From the NCBI GenBank assembly GCA_944325505.1, contig CALVAJ010000016.1, forward strand, positions 1 through 44,538: a DNA stretch of 44,538 bases, written 5' to 3'. The position numbers were made by a program, and so were the translations under genes. Under the pieces are notes generated by a model, which was not told where the DNA came from, made no database searches, and saw nothing but the letters and a program-made list of their open reading frames with translations. The stretch is from an uncultured Bacteroidales bacterium (GTDB lineage: Bacteria; Bacteroidota; Bacteroidia; Bacteroidales; UBA932). Every line of letters starts with the position of its first letter. Within the stretch, counting starts at the first letter, position 1. Of this stretch, positions 8,778 to 17,636 are shown piece after piece.

Positions 8778-9872
8778 ATGAGAAAAAGATTTTTTCGTTT
8801 TCCGGCATTACAGGCAATCCTGTTGCCGGCATTGCTGATGACTGCGGCCTGCAGCAAGGACCACGGTCAGGACGGAACTGCGGGACGTATCAGACTTTCT
8901 TTCCCGGATGAAATGTACAAGGCTGCCCTGGAGCATTTCGAGCTGCCGGATACCAACGATTTTATACTCGATATAAGGAATTCGGCAGGAAAAAGTGTGT
9001 ATTCCGGCTATTATGGGGACTCTCCGGAAGCTATTTCAGTCCCTGCCGGAAGCTATACGGTAAAGGTCAAGTCCATCGAATTCGACAAGCCGCGTTTTTC
9101 CGTACCCCAGTTCGGAGACGAGCAGTGTGTGGTAGTGCCTTCCGACGGGGATCTGAATGTAAGGCTCGAGTGCCGGCAGATAAATTCCGGTATCAGACTG
9201 AAGGTTTCTCCCGATTTCCTGACAGCGTTTCCTGACGGCGTGCTGTTTGTCTCTTCTGATGAAGGCAGCCTGATGTACGGCTATTCCGAAAAGCGTATTG
9301 CATACTTCAATCCCGGAACAGTATCGGTCATCATGAATGACGGAGGAAGTTCCAGAACGCTTATGACAAGAACCCTGTCTGCCCGGGAGATCCTTACGGT
9401 AGGAATATATGTCTCGGATGATATTCAGGAAGAGGATAGCGGGACACTGTCCATTTCCATAGACACTGCCAGAATCTGGAATGACGAGAGCTATGTGATA
9501 GGCGCTTCCGATGACGGCAAGGGAAATACTCCGGAGAATGCCATGTCGGTGAACCAGGCCAGGGCCAGTATCGGAGACAAGGATGTCTGGGTCTGCGGCT
9601 ATATAGTAGGAGGGGACCTGAGCAAGTCGTCCGTATCGTTCCAGCCTCCGTTTTCTTCGAGGACGAACATAGCGGTGGCGACACGTTCGACGGCGTCCGA
9701 CAAAAGCGTCTGCCTGTCCGTGTCATTGCCTGACGGTGACCTCAGGGATGCGCTGAATCTGGTAGACCATCCGGAGAACCTGGGCCGGAGACTGTATCTG
9801 AACGGTGATATAGTAGAGTCTTATTTCGGACTTGTGGGTATAAAGAATGTGTCGGATTATATCTTGAAATAA
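8778..9872 (+). CDS. secreted lipoprotein with DUF4493-like and DUF6359-like regions
   Basis: A probable envelope lipoprotein of unknown function. The start is the ATG at 8778; an in-frame TTG at 8772 is less likely. The signal peptide ends in a lipobox (LMTAAC, Cys25). Residues about 30-215 resemble the DUF4493 type of Bacteroidota lipoproteins: a domain with VPAGSYTVKVKS and a late ISIDTARIWNDE. Residues about 230-364 (ENAMSVNQARASIGDKDVWV onward, with CGYIVGG, and ending in GLVGIKNVSDYIL) look like the DUF6359 OB-fold-like domain common in Bacteroidales surface proteins. Both domain names come from my reading of motifs, without a search. It has its own terminator upstream, and a promoter for the next gene begins inside its 3' end. 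Confidence 0.8.
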   Translation: MRKRFFRFPALQAILLPALLMTAACSKDHGQDGTAGRIRLSFPDEMYKAALEHFELPDTNDFILDIRNSAGKSVYSGYYGDSPEAISVPAGSYTVKVKSIEFDKPRFSVPQFGDEQCVVVPSDGDLNVRLECRQINSGIRLKVSPDFLTAFPDGVLFVSSDEGSLMYGYSEKRIAYFNPGTVSVIMNDGGSSRTLMTRTLSAREILTVGIYVSDDIQEEDSGTLSISIDTARIWNDESYVIGASDDGKGNTPENAMSVNQARASIGDKDVWVCGYIVGGDLSKSSVSFQPPFSSRTNIAVATRSTASDKSVCLSVSLPDGDLRDALNLVDHPENLGRRLYLNGDIVESYFGLVGIKNVSDYILK

Positions 9873-9893
9873 GGATAAAATTACATATATTTG
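9864..9893 (+). promoter_or_regulatory. promoter of the outer-membrane barrel gene
   Basis: TTG at 9864-9866, a 19-base spacer and TATATTTG at 9886-9893 match the Bacteroidota vegetative consensus exactly. The -33 element lies in the last codons of the preceding lipoprotein gene. The predicted untranslated leader is about 20 bases. Confidence 0.75.
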
Positions 9894-9921
9894 AGGCGGT
9901 TTAAAATAAAATCGAACTGCC

Positions 9922-10632
9922 ATGAAACACTTTAAAGCATTTCTCGCCATTGCCGTTCTGGCGCTTGCGGGAACCGGGGCTTCCGCAAAGGTCGGCATTG
10001 AAGCCGGATATATGAATATGAACTATTCCCTGTCAGGGGAGGGGCCGATGATAAACAATCCGACCATGAACGGATTCTATGTCGGAGTGAGCGATGACAT
10101 GAGGCTTGTTGCAGGACTGGGGCTCAGGATAGGACTGAATTATTCATATACGATGGACAAGTCCGCCAAATCGTTTCTGGACGGATTCAGTTCCATAGGC
10201 GCTTCGGAAAAGGACCATTATCTGAATGTTCCGCTACGTGTCAGGTATAACTTTACGCTTGTCCCGAAAGTTCTCAAGATACAGGCATATGCCGGCCCGG
10301 TGTTTTCTTTCGGCCTCAGCCATACTCAGGAATTCGATGTTTCCGTAGATATGGGTGACGGAGGCATTTCCGGTACCCTGAAATACAACTATTATTCAGG
10401 GAAGTTCAAGTCGGATGCCATCGACCAGGCGCAGCTGGAAGATTCTGACTTGCCTGCATATAAGAGGTTTGATGCCGCACTGGGCGGAGGAGTGGGCATA
10501 GAACTCCTGAACCTGATAGAGGTTAAGGCCGGGTATGACTGGGGCCTGACTAACCGGCTTAAAGGGACTTTTGCCGATACCGCTTCCTGCAAGAGAAACA
10601 TGTTCTATGTGACCATAGGTCTCAGATTCTGA
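9922..10632 (+). CDS. PorT-family outer-membrane beta-barrel protein
   Basis: A small outer-membrane barrel of unknown substrate. The signal peptide (about residues 1-22, ending GTGASA) is followed by a series of amphipathic strands. Typical features are AGLGLRIGLNYSYTM and NVPLRVRYNFTL, and a final strand MFYVTIGLRF that ends in the terminal Phe needed for BAM recognition. The 236-aa length and strand pattern fit the porin-family/PorT-like beta-barrel proteins abundant in Bacteroidota. It has its own promoter. The aminotransferase gene follows after 9 bases, so the two may be co-transcribed, although no functional link is evident. Confidence 0.8.
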   Translation: MKHFKAFLAIAVLALAGTGASAKVGIEAGYMNMNYSLSGEGPMINNPTMNGFYVGVSDDMRLVAGLGLRIGLNYSYTMDKSAKSFLDGFSSIGASEKDHYLNVPLRVRYNFTLVPKVLKIQAYAGPVFSFGLSHTQEFDVSVDMGDGGISGTLKYNYYSGKFKSDAIDQAQLEDSDLPAYKRFDAALGGGVGIELLNLIEVKAGYDWGLTNRLKGTFADTASCKRNMFYVTIGLRF

Positions 10633-10641
10633 CGGACGGGT

Positions 10642-11835
10642 ATGGTGAAGACTTCTGACAGGATAAACGGTATCGCCAATTCCCCGATACGTAAACTCAC
10701 ACCTCTGGCTGATGCAGCAAAGGCCAGGGGTGTGAAGGTTTATCACCTTAATATTGGACAGCCCGATATCAGGACTCCGCAGGCGGCTATCGATGCGTTG
10801 AGGCATATTGACAGGACCGTCCTGGAATACAGCCCCTCAGGCGGATTCCTGTCTTTACGGGAAAAGATAGCCGCATATTATTCCGGTTACGGGATGTCGT
10901 ATGCTCCAGACCAGATCGTCGTGACTGCCGGAGCATCCGAGGCGGTGCTTTTTTCTTTCATCGCATGTCTCGACCCTGGTGACGAAATCATAACCACCGA
11001 TCCGACTTATGCCAACTATATCGCCTTTGCCGCAGCGGCGGGTGTCAGGGTGAGGACGGTCCTTACGAGGATAGAGGACGGTTTTGCATTGCCTCACGCG
11101 AGCGAGTTCGAGAAGATGATAACCCCGGCAACAAGAGCCATACTGATCTGTAATCCCAACAACCCTTCCGGTACCCTGTATTCTCCGGAGGAGATGCGCA
11201 TGCTTGCCGGTATTGTCCGGGACCATGACCTGTTCCTTTTTTCCGATGAAGTGTACAGGGAGTTTGTTTATGACGGGGCGGAATACCTTTCCGCAGGCCA
11301 TCTTTCCGGGGTGGACGGGAATGTGGTGATCTTCGACTCTTTTTCGAAAAGATATTCTGAGTGCGGCATAAGGATAGGTGCGGTACTTTCCAAAAACAGC
11401 CATGTCATTGAAGGCGTGCTGAAACTCGGGCAGGCGCGGCTGAGTCCGCCTCTGCTCGGGCAGATAGTGGCAGAGGCATCCTGCAGTGCGGGACGCGAAT
11501 ATCTTGATCCGGTCATAGAAGAGTATGACCGCAGGAGAAAGACTCTTCTGAAAGGTCTCGAAGGTATTCCGGGTGTTGTCGCCGCAGTTCCTTCAGGGGC
11601 TTTCTATGTGATAGCAAAACTTCCTGTAGATGATGCTGACAGGTTCTGTGCGTGGTGTCTTTCCGATTTTGAATATGAAGGGGAGACCGTGATGATGGCT
11701 CCGGCTTCAGGCTTTTATTTCACACAGGGTGCAGGCCGTTCCGAAGTGAGGATCGCGTATGTACTGGAAGAAAAGAGCCTTGAAAGAGCAGTCCTGCTGC
11801 TTTCCAAGGCTCTTGAAAAGTATCGGTCGCGATAG
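10642..11835 (+). CDS. PLP-dependent aminotransferase, class I/II
   Basis: A fold-type I pyridoxal-phosphate aminotransferase, probably acting on aspartate, aromatic or similar amino acids; the exact substrate cannot be told from sequence. The core motifs are present: LNIGQPDIRTP (36-46), the substrate/PLP motif NPNNPSGT (171-178), SDEVYREFVY with Asp202 and Tyr205, the Schiff-base lysine Lys236 in SFSKRYSECGIRIG, and a C-terminal Arg in SEVRIAYV. The length of 397 aa is standard. The final codons form a large hairpin that appears to serve as terminator for the convergent GH84 gene, whose stop is one base away. Confidence 0.9.
   Translation: MVKTSDRINGIANSPIRKLTPLADAAKARGVKVYHLNIGQPDIRTPQAAIDALRHIDRTVLEYSPSGGFLSLREKIAAYYSGYGMSYAPDQIVVTAGASEAVLFSFIACLDPGDEIITTDPTYANYIAFAAAAGVRVRTVLTRIEDGFALPHASEFEKMITPATRAILICNPNNPSGTLYSPEEMRMLAGIVRDHDLFLFSDEVYREFVYDGAEYLSAGHLSGVDGNVVIFDSFSKRYSECGIRIGAVLSKNSHVIEGVLKLGQARLSPPLLGQIVAEASCSAGREYLDPVIEEYDRRRKTLLKGLEGIPGVVAAVPSGAFYVIAKLPVDDADRFCAWCLSDFEYEGETVMMAPASGFYFTQGAGRSEVRIAYVLEEKSLERAVLLLSKALEKYRSR
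11773..11814 (-). terminator. probable terminator of the GH84 gene, inside the aminotransferase coding end
   Basis: Arms 11773-11791 and 11794-11814 form a stem of about 19 bp with two single-base bulges and a two-base loop. On the minus strand it is followed by a pyrimidine-rich TTCTTCC tract. It begins 23 bases after the stop of the minus-strand GH84 gene. It lies wholly within the last codons of the plus-strand aminotransferase. Confidence 0.55.
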
Positions 11836-11836
11836 T

Positions 11837-14359
11837 CTACAGGACAATCTCGTAGATATCGGCGTTCCCGTTTATTGTCACTTTTTCGGCTCCCGGGACT
11901 ATCTCGATCTTTGAGAACGGGTCGATGACCGTTTCGGATGCAAGTTCCGTCCCGTCGGAAGCGTACTGGCTGACAGTATATTTCCCGTCCCTTCCGGTCA
12001 GAACCGTGACCCTGCCGGTGTTTTCCGTCACTCCGAATGACAGGGCCCCTCTGAGCTGGAAAGAGGACTGGATATTCCTGTCGAAAGCCTTTACCGCCAT
12101 GTCCGGTTCGGTCGATTCAAGGGTAAAACCGAGATTGTCAGCCCTTACAGGGTTTACCTCGAATGTCCTGACCGATGCCCAGTTCTGTTTTTTCGAGTCC
12201 AGTCTCTGCAGCCTGACATACCTTGCCTGGAGAGGCTCTCCCGTCCATCTGATGACATATTGCTTCTGCATGTCATCGATAAGGGTCGTCCACGTTTTCC
12301 CGTCTTCAGAGCACTGGAGTGCCGCGTGGTCGAAATAATCCACGTCATCGGTGGAGTTGCGGCCCTGGAGGATGAAGATCTCCCTGACAGACATTACAGT
12401 CCCGAGATCTGCGCCGATCCATGAACCGGGAGTCTGGGCCACACCGGAAGTATAGAATGTGGTCGAGTCGTTGTCGAACATGAGCTTGGTCTGGGTGGAG
12501 TATGAGTTGTTGAATGAGCCCATCCCGCGCATGACTGACGTTTTCTCTCCGGAAAGCTTTTCGTAGAACCTTATTCCGAGATCGTCCATGGCGTTTTCAT
12601 AGAACGGCTGAAGTTTCAATGTTCCGCATTTGTGCGCATTGTAGCTTTCCAGTTCTTCCCTGGTCATGAGGTTGTCGATATAGTCTGACCAGAATGCTTC
12701 ATAGTAGCCTTTTTCGAGGATTTTTATCAGTTCGAGGGCTTTTTCTCCGCGCAGTCCCAGCTTGCCGAATTCTTCAAGCCATGGACGCAGTTCCCCCAGC
12801 AGCAGGTTGTTGCCGCACCCTGCTTCCATCGTTGCAGGAACTTTGGCCACTTTCCTGAACTCGGACATAAGCGCATCGTACTGCTCACTGGTGTAATTGT
12901 CAATAAGGAAAGTGGTGGTTTCCCAGGACTCGCTTCTCCTGTATCCGGTCTCGGTGTCGCAGGAGTGGATTGCGAATGTCCGGTATGCATCAGTGGCGTC
13001 CGGGACGAGTTCCGCAAGCCCCCTCTCCCAGTTGTCCAAAGGATTGTATCCGGCTATGTTCCAGCAGTAGTCCGCTACGCCGTAAAGAGCTATCTTGGAT
13101 GCCTCTCCATGCTCCATAGGGTTGCTTACCATACCGCACAGATCATCGGACGTAAGTTCAGGATCGAGGCCGTAGGCGGGGCCTTGCATGATTATGTGGC
13201 GGGCGTAGTCGGTTACAGGGAAATTCCACCAGTAGAAGGCCGGCCTGCCGATTCTGGAGTTTACCCAGTCCATTGTTTCCTTCGTAAGGTCGCTGCAGAC
13301 ATAGTCTCCGGTCCAGAATACTTCAATGTCCGGATCAAGCGTGCGGCCGTATATGGCCAGATTGCCGTTCTGGCCCGGATTCGCCCATAATTTCGAATAG
13401 TCGGTAGGACATACTATCAACGGGCGTACGTCTGTTTTCGTCTTTACGAATTCGGCGTTCAGCCTGTTGAGCAGTTCGGCCTGCCTGGTCGGGTTGGTGC
13501 CCTCTCCTGAAATATCATCGAAGAAAATGGCGAACGCCCGCACTCCGAGACCGTACATCAGGTTGAATTTATTCAGAAGGTTCTGATAATCCTCTTCGTT
13601 CCATTTGATGTCCTGACCCGGATGTATCGCCCAGACGAAATCGACATGGTTGCGCCTTGACGCCTCTACCAGCTCGGAGATGTTTCTTGCTTCGTCTTCA
13701 GGATAAGGAAGCCTCCAGTTCGGGCTGCTGTGGTACGGGTCATCCTTCGGACCGTAGATGTAGGTGTTCATCTTGTTTTCTCCGTAAAAGTCTATGAGGG
13801 AAAGCCTTACTTCATGAGACCATGGCGTTCCGTAGAAACCTTCCACTACTCCGCGGTACTTAAGGTCCGGCCAGTCGTTGATTTCGATATAAGGGAGTTT
13901 CCCGCTGCGCAGGATCTGCCGCAGTGTCTGGATGCCGTAGAATGCTCCTCTTTCATTGTATCCGGTGATTTTTACGCCTTTTTCCGTGACGGTGAGCCTG
14001 TAGGCTCCGTCCGCTGCCTTTACTCCGGCCTTTTCAGCTGCCTTGTCTCCGAAGTCGACAGTTACGGGCAGTCCTTTCTTATTGTAAGCCAGGAATTTCA
14101 GATCATCAGCAAAAACGCCGCTCCTGTCTTTTACCTTGAAACCGGCCGAAATATCGGCGGCCGTACCTCCACTCAGATTCATTTCGTGCGGTACTGGATT
14201 TATTATCAGACCATTATAGTCGATTTTGTGCCCCGGTACCTTAGCTACAGTCTGTGATTCCAGTCTTTGGGAAGACAGATCGAATTCAGCATCCTGGGCC
14301 GGTAAGGACAGTACAGAGGCCAGAAATGCCGCTGCTGTGGTTAAAATTTTGTTCTTCAT
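11837..14359 (-). CDS. GH84 beta-N-acetylglucosaminidase (O-GlcNAcase-like)
   Basis: A secreted glycoside hydrolase of family 84, closely patterned on Bacteroides O-GlcNAcase-type enzymes, which remove terminal beta-N-acetylglucosamine by substrate-assisted catalysis. A signal peptide (about 1-21) precedes an N-terminal GH20-like alpha/beta domain (about 50-165). The catalytic domain starts at KYRGVVEGFYGTPWSH (about 168), with YIYGPKDDPYH (200-210). The catalytic aspartate pair is Asp281-Asp282 in IFFDDISGEG. A C-terminal discoidin-like region (about 640-770) and a short beta-rich tail follow. The length of 840 aa exceeds the roughly 740 aa of the Bacteroides enzyme because of the extra C-terminal part. 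Likely periplasmic or outer-membrane-associated, working on host mucin or glycoprotein glycans. Some databases label the family hyaluronidase, which is misleading. Confidence 0.93.
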   Translation of the reverse strand: MKNKILTTAAAFLASVLSLPAQDAEFDLSSQRLESQTVAKVPGHKIDYNGLIINPVPHEMNLSGGTAADISAGFKVKDRSGVFADDLKFLAYNKKGLPVTVDFGDKAAEKAGVKAADGAYRLTVTEKGVKITGYNERGAFYGIQTLRQILRSGKLPYIEINDWPDLKYRGVVEGFYGTPWSHEVRLSLIDFYGENKMNTYIYGPKDDPYHSSPNWRLPYPEDEARNISELVEASRRNHVDFVWAIHPGQDIKWNEEDYQNLLNKFNLMYGLGVRAFAIFFDDISGEGTNPTRQAELLNRLNAEFVKTKTDVRPLIVCPTDYSKLWANPGQNGNLAIYGRTLDPDIEVFWTGDYVCSDLTKETMDWVNSRIGRPAFYWWNFPVTDYARHIIMQGPAYGLDPELTSDDLCGMVSNPMEHGEASKIALYGVADYCWNIAGYNPLDNWERGLAELVPDATDAYRTFAIHSCDTETGYRRSESWETTTFLIDNYTSEQYDALMSEFRKVAKVPATMEAGCGNNLLLGELRPWLEEFGKLGLRGEKALELIKILEKGYYEAFWSDYIDNLMTREELESYNAHKCGTLKLQPFYENAMDDLGIRFYEKLSGEKTSVMRGMGSFNNSYSTQTKLMFDNDSTTFYTSGVAQTPGSWIGADLGTVMSVREIFILQGRNSTDDVDYFDHAALQCSEDGKTWTTLIDDMQKQYVIRWTGEPLQARYVRLQRLDSKKQNWASVRTFEVNPVRADNLGFTLESTEPDMAVKAFDRNIQSSFQLRGALSFGVTENTGRVTVLTGRDGKYTVSQYASDGTELASETVIDPFSKIEIVPGAEKVTINGNADIYEIVL

Positions 14360-14394
14360 TCAGTGAAAGTATTATTGGTTGATACTAAATCATA

Positions 14395-14402
14395 CAAATT
14401 TA
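14395..14402 (-). promoter_or_regulatory. putative -7 element for the GH84 gene
   Basis: Minus-strand TAAATTTG fits TAnnTTTG and lies 36 bases before the ATG at 14359. A TTTG further upstream is only 14 bases away, shorter than usual, so the -33 is unclear. Confidence 0.4.
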
Positions 14403-14506
14403 ATTAAATTATGAAACAAAACCGTTGCCCGACACGGAAAATTATGAAAACGATTTCCTTTCTGAAGAGGGGCGGGGACCGTACTTTCCCGGGGAAAAGT
14501 ACATAA

Positions 14507-15520
14507 TCAGAGCATTTTTTCTATCCAGTGGAAAATCAGGATTATACGCTTTCGGAGGATTTCATAGTCCAGCGTATCCGCAGTGTCGTATGTCTTGTTG
14601 TTGTTCATGGTAATGCCAGAGGTGAAAAGTATTCCGGGCACACCGTTTTCTATAAACGCCCTCTGGTCCGACAGAGTATGGAATATCCTGGTGAAGTCTT
14701 TGCTTCCGTAGTAGGTGTGCGAGATTTCCAGATCGGTGCCGTAAAACAGGTTGCACTGGGTGATCTTGTTCCGGTCTTCTTCCCGGAGGGTTCCGTTTCC
14801 GAGCATTATGATGTAATCCCTGCGGCCCGATGAAAGCGGCGACAGCGTACACCCTATCTGGTCTATGTTTACCATAAGCGATATACGGTCTTTCGTTATG
14901 GCTTCGCCGGTAACTGGATCTTTCAGCTCTCCTGATTCTATCATCCTCCACAGCGAATATGAGCCGGACAGGTTCATGCAATGGCCGTCGAAAGCCGCGA
15001 AGATAATGTTCTGTCCGTAGACTTTCCCGAGAGTCTTCATCGAAGAGAACATTCCTGCAAGGGAAACGAGAGAGACTGTCCCGGAGGCATTGCTGTCGGC
15101 CCCAGGATACATTTTCCCTCCCAGTCTTCCCAGATGGTCGTAGTGTGCCCCTATTATTATATAGGAACTGCACGGATTCTTCCTTGAACCTGGGATCATC
15201 CCGATAATGTTGTGCCCTATTACGCCTCCTCCCGTATAGACATGCTTCGCATAAGTCCCGCCTAACTCCATCAGTCCTGCTTTCCTGAAGTTGCGTATGA
15301 GCCAGAACGCCGCTTCATTCCCTCCGGCCGTCCCTGCAGCCCTTCCGTCGCAGAGGGTGTCGGAAAGGAATTCCACCTGCCGCCGCAGCTTGTCTTTCCA
15401 TATCAGATTGTGGGCTGTCGTATCATTTGTTATCCACGGACTCTGGCCGGATACTCGTGCGGGCCCTGATACGATCAGGATAATGGCCGCAGATGCCGAT
15501 ATGAAGATTTTTTTGTTCAT
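14507..15520 (-). CDS. secreted M28-family protein with a degenerate active site
   Basis: This protein has the M28 zinc-aminopeptidase fold pattern but probably not the usual chemistry. I start it at the ATG at 15520 (337 aa), because a clear signal peptide begins there (MNKKIFIS to VSGQ). An upstream in-frame start at 15583 would add 21 non-signal residues. Retained ligand positions are His126 (GAHYDHLG), Asp142 (GADSNASGT) and Asp220 (MVNIDQIG). The catalytic-plus-ligand Glu-Glu pair expected in the segment before LxGS is His180-Cys181 (FDGHCMNLSGS). The last ligand histidine, expected four residues before DTAD, is Asn308. It may be a pseudopeptidase, bind a different metal, or be a divergent subfamily. 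It is followed by the GH84 gene on the same strand after 147 bases. Confidence 0.85.
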   Translation of the reverse strand: MNKKIFISASAAIILIVSGPARVSGQSPWITNDTTAHNLIWKDKLRRQVEFLSDTLCDGRAAGTAGGNEAAFWLIRNFRKAGLMELGGTYAKHVYTGGGVIGHNIIGMIPGSRKNPCSSYIIIGAHYDHLGRLGGKMYPGADSNASGTVSLVSLAGMFSSMKTLGKVYGQNIIFAAFDGHCMNLSGSYSLWRMIESGELKDPVTGEAITKDRISLMVNIDQIGCTLSPLSSGRRDYIIMLGNGTLREEDRNKITQCNLFYGTDLEISHTYYGSKDFTRIFHTLSDQRAFIENGVPGILFTSGITMNNNKTYDTADTLDYEILRKRIILIFHWIEKML

Positions 15521-15547
15521 TTTATCTGTCAGGGCATGATAAATTCG

Positions 15548-15555
15548 TATATTTG
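15548..15555 (+). promoter_or_regulatory. -7 element for the TPR gene
   Basis: TATATTTG matches TAnnTTTG exactly, 55 bases before the ATG at 15611. It lies in the divergent spacer with the M28 gene. A -33 TTG at 19-21 bases is not evident. Confidence 0.5.
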
Positions 15556-15610
15556 CGCGTCCGGTTTTGGAACGGCGTGCCAAAATTAGGAAAAATTACA
15601 GTAAAAGGGA

Positions 15611-17629
15611 ATGGGTCTTCTGAGAAAATATATTCTGGCTGCGGCAGTGCTCTTTTCAGTCACTGCCGGCAGTCTCTATGCCCAGTACGACAAGGATGTT
15701 TTCTTTTTCCGCGGAAGACAGGCCCTCGCGGAGGGCAAATATGCCAGGGCAATCGAGAACTTCAATGTCCTGGCCAGACTTGACACTACGGACTACTGGA
15801 CTTTCTTTTTCAGAGGAATCGCCAAGTACAATCTCGGGGATATCCGCGGAGCCCAGAGCGATTTCGACTCTTCCGTAAGGCTGAATCCTGTCTTTACTTC
15901 AGGATACCACTACAGGGCGATAACCCTGAGCCGTGCGGGGAAGTATAACGAAGCCCTCGAGGACCTGCAGCAGGCCATCAGCCTCAGACCGGGATATATC
16001 GGACTGTATTTCAGCCGTGGAGTAACGTATTTCCTGTCACAGCAGTTCGACAAGGCCGTTTCGGATTTTGACAGGTATATAAGGAAAGAGCCGAAGGATC
16101 CTTCCGCGTATCTTAACCGCGGGGCAAGCTATCTCTTCCTGAAAGACACGCTGAAAGCGATGGCTGACTATAACAAGGCGATCCGGCTGGACCGTTTCGA
16201 CCCGGAAGGCTACATCCGCCGTGGGCGCCTGTATGCCGATACCGGAGACTATCCCAAGGCAATAGAGGACCTTGACAAGGCCATACAGATCGATACTTCC
16301 AATACTTTCGCCTATTTCAACAGGGCGATAATGCTTTACGAGCAGAAAGACTACATGGGGGCTATGCATGATCTGAACAGGGTGCTGGAAGATGAGCCGG
16401 GAAATGCCCTTACACTGTATAACAGAGGTCTGATCAATGCCCAGGTAGGTGCCTATGAAGACGCTTTGTCCGATATGGACCGTGTCCTGAACATCAATCC
16501 TGAAAATGTGCTTGCGTACTTTAACAGGGCATCCATCTTCATCGAAATGGAGCGTTATCAGGACGCGCTGGAAGACTATGACAGGGCGATCGAACTTTAT
16601 CCTGATTTCGCAAAGGCTTACATGAACCGGGCTTATGTAAAGAACATGCTCGGCGACTACCGTTCCTCAAAGGAGGACTATGAGACGGCACAGGAAAAAG
16701 TCCGTGAGTACAGGGAAGCCAGTTCCAGAAATGCGGAGTCCTTTGCGGATACGACCAGAAAATACAGTTCCCTTATAGCACTCGATGCTGATTTCGCGAA
16801 AAAAGACTTTAACGATGAACTTCTCCAGCACCGGGATATCGACATAAGGCTGAAGCCGCTTTACCGTTTTGCCCTGTCAGACAGCAGGGACGATACCAGA
16901 TATGCCCTTCAGCGCAGATATGAAAACCCTCTCATTGACAAGTTCCTTGCAGAGTCGGCAGTGCCTGTGACGATCACGAATACGGATACGGTCTATACAG
17001 GTCCGCTGAATTCCAGGACGATAGAGAACGCTCTGTACGGGGCTCCGGATGAAGGTTCTCCTCAGAACAGTTTCCTGAAGGCCCTTTATGAAACTTCCGG
17101 CAGGCAGTTCAACTCGGCCCTGAACTACTATGATTCTTCCATAGAAACGCCTGCGGACAATGATATAGAAGCACTTTACAAGGCGTTCTATTACATGAAC
17201 CGGGGAGTCCTCCGTGCTGAAATGATAGATTTCATTTCATCGATAGAAAGCAATGTACAGGTGCTCACAATGGATGATTCAGGCACGACCCGGGCCAGGG
17301 TAAAGGATCAGGTCAGCCGTATTTACGATTATTCCACGGCAATAGCCGACATGAAGAAGGCAGCAGAGACGGTCGGTGATATCCCGTACATATATTTTAA
17401 TCTCGGGAACCTGTACTGTCTGACTGCCGAGCATATTGCATCTATTGACAGCTATAACAGGGCCATCGGCCTGTACCCTTATATGGGAGATGCGTATTAT
17501 AACAGGGGACTGGTCCTGATCTACCTGAAAGACAAGGAGAAAGGTTGTATCGATCTGTCGCGTGCAGGCGAGCTCGGAGTAAGCGAAGCCTACAGCGTCA
17601 TAAAGAAATATTGTGAGCAGGAGGAGTAG
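15611..17629 (+). CDS. exported tetratricopeptide-repeat protein
   Basis: A TPR scaffold protein, probably periplasmic or outer-membrane associated; the partner is unknown. The signal peptide (about 1-24, ending LYAQ) is followed by roughly ten consecutive 34-residue TPR units (about 25-370), recognised by repeated patterns such as AYFNRA, GDYPKAIEDLDKAI and ALEDYDRAIELYP. A non-repetitive middle region (about 375-520) comes next, and further TPRs occupy the C-terminus (about 585-665, for example YIYFNLGNLYCLTAEH). The repeats are at protein level only and diverged in DNA. The metallo-hydrolase gene starts 7 bases downstream, and its SD lies in the last codons of this gene, so the two form an operon. 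Confidence 0.88.
   Translation: MGLLRKYILAAAVLFSVTAGSLYAQYDKDVFFFRGRQALAEGKYARAIENFNVLARLDTTDYWTFFFRGIAKYNLGDIRGAQSDFDSSVRLNPVFTSGYHYRAITLSRAGKYNEALEDLQQAISLRPGYIGLYFSRGVTYFLSQQFDKAVSDFDRYIRKEPKDPSAYLNRGASYLFLKDTLKAMADYNKAIRLDRFDPEGYIRRGRLYADTGDYPKAIEDLDKAIQIDTSNTFAYFNRAIMLYEQKDYMGAMHDLNRVLEDEPGNALTLYNRGLINAQVGAYEDALSDMDRVLNINPENVLAYFNRASIFIEMERYQDALEDYDRAIELYPDFAKAYMNRAYVKNMLGDYRSSKEDYETAQEKVREYREASSRNAESFADTTRKYSSLIALDADFAKKDFNDELLQHRDIDIRLKPLYRFALSDSRDDTRYALQRRYENPLIDKFLAESAVPVTITNTDTVYTGPLNSRTIENALYGAPDEGSPQNSFLKALYETSGRQFNSALNYYDSSIETPADNDIEALYKAFYYMNRGVLRAEMIDFISSIESNVQVLTMDDSGTTRARVKDQVSRIYDYSTAIADMKKAAETVGDIPYIYFNLGNLYCLTAEHIASIDSYNRAIGLYPYMGDAYYNRGLVLIYLKDKEKGCIDLSRAGELGVSEAYSVIKKYCEQEE
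17619..17626 (+). promoter_or_regulatory. Shine-Dalgarno sequence deciding the metallo-hydrolase start
   Basis: AGGAGGAG lies 10 bases before the ATG at 17637, inside the last codons of the TPR gene. It supports that ATG over the in-frame GTG at 17613, which lies upstream of the SD. Confidence 0.7.
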
Positions 17630-17636
17630 CGGCCAG

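Noticed and set aside
11837-14359. Hyaluronidase label for the GH84 enzyme
   Set aside because: The Asp281-Asp282 site and overall sequence match O-GlcNAcase-type GH84; the hyaluronidase name is historical.
14479-14500. Inverted repeat GTACTTT/AAAGTAC near the end of the M28 gene as a terminator
   Set aside because: It contains a central mismatch and lacks a T-run on the minus strand, so support is too weak.
15690-16720. DNA tandem repeat or CRISPR-like array in the TPR gene
   Set aside because: The periodicity is at protein level (34-residue TPR units); the DNA units are diverged and have no spacers.
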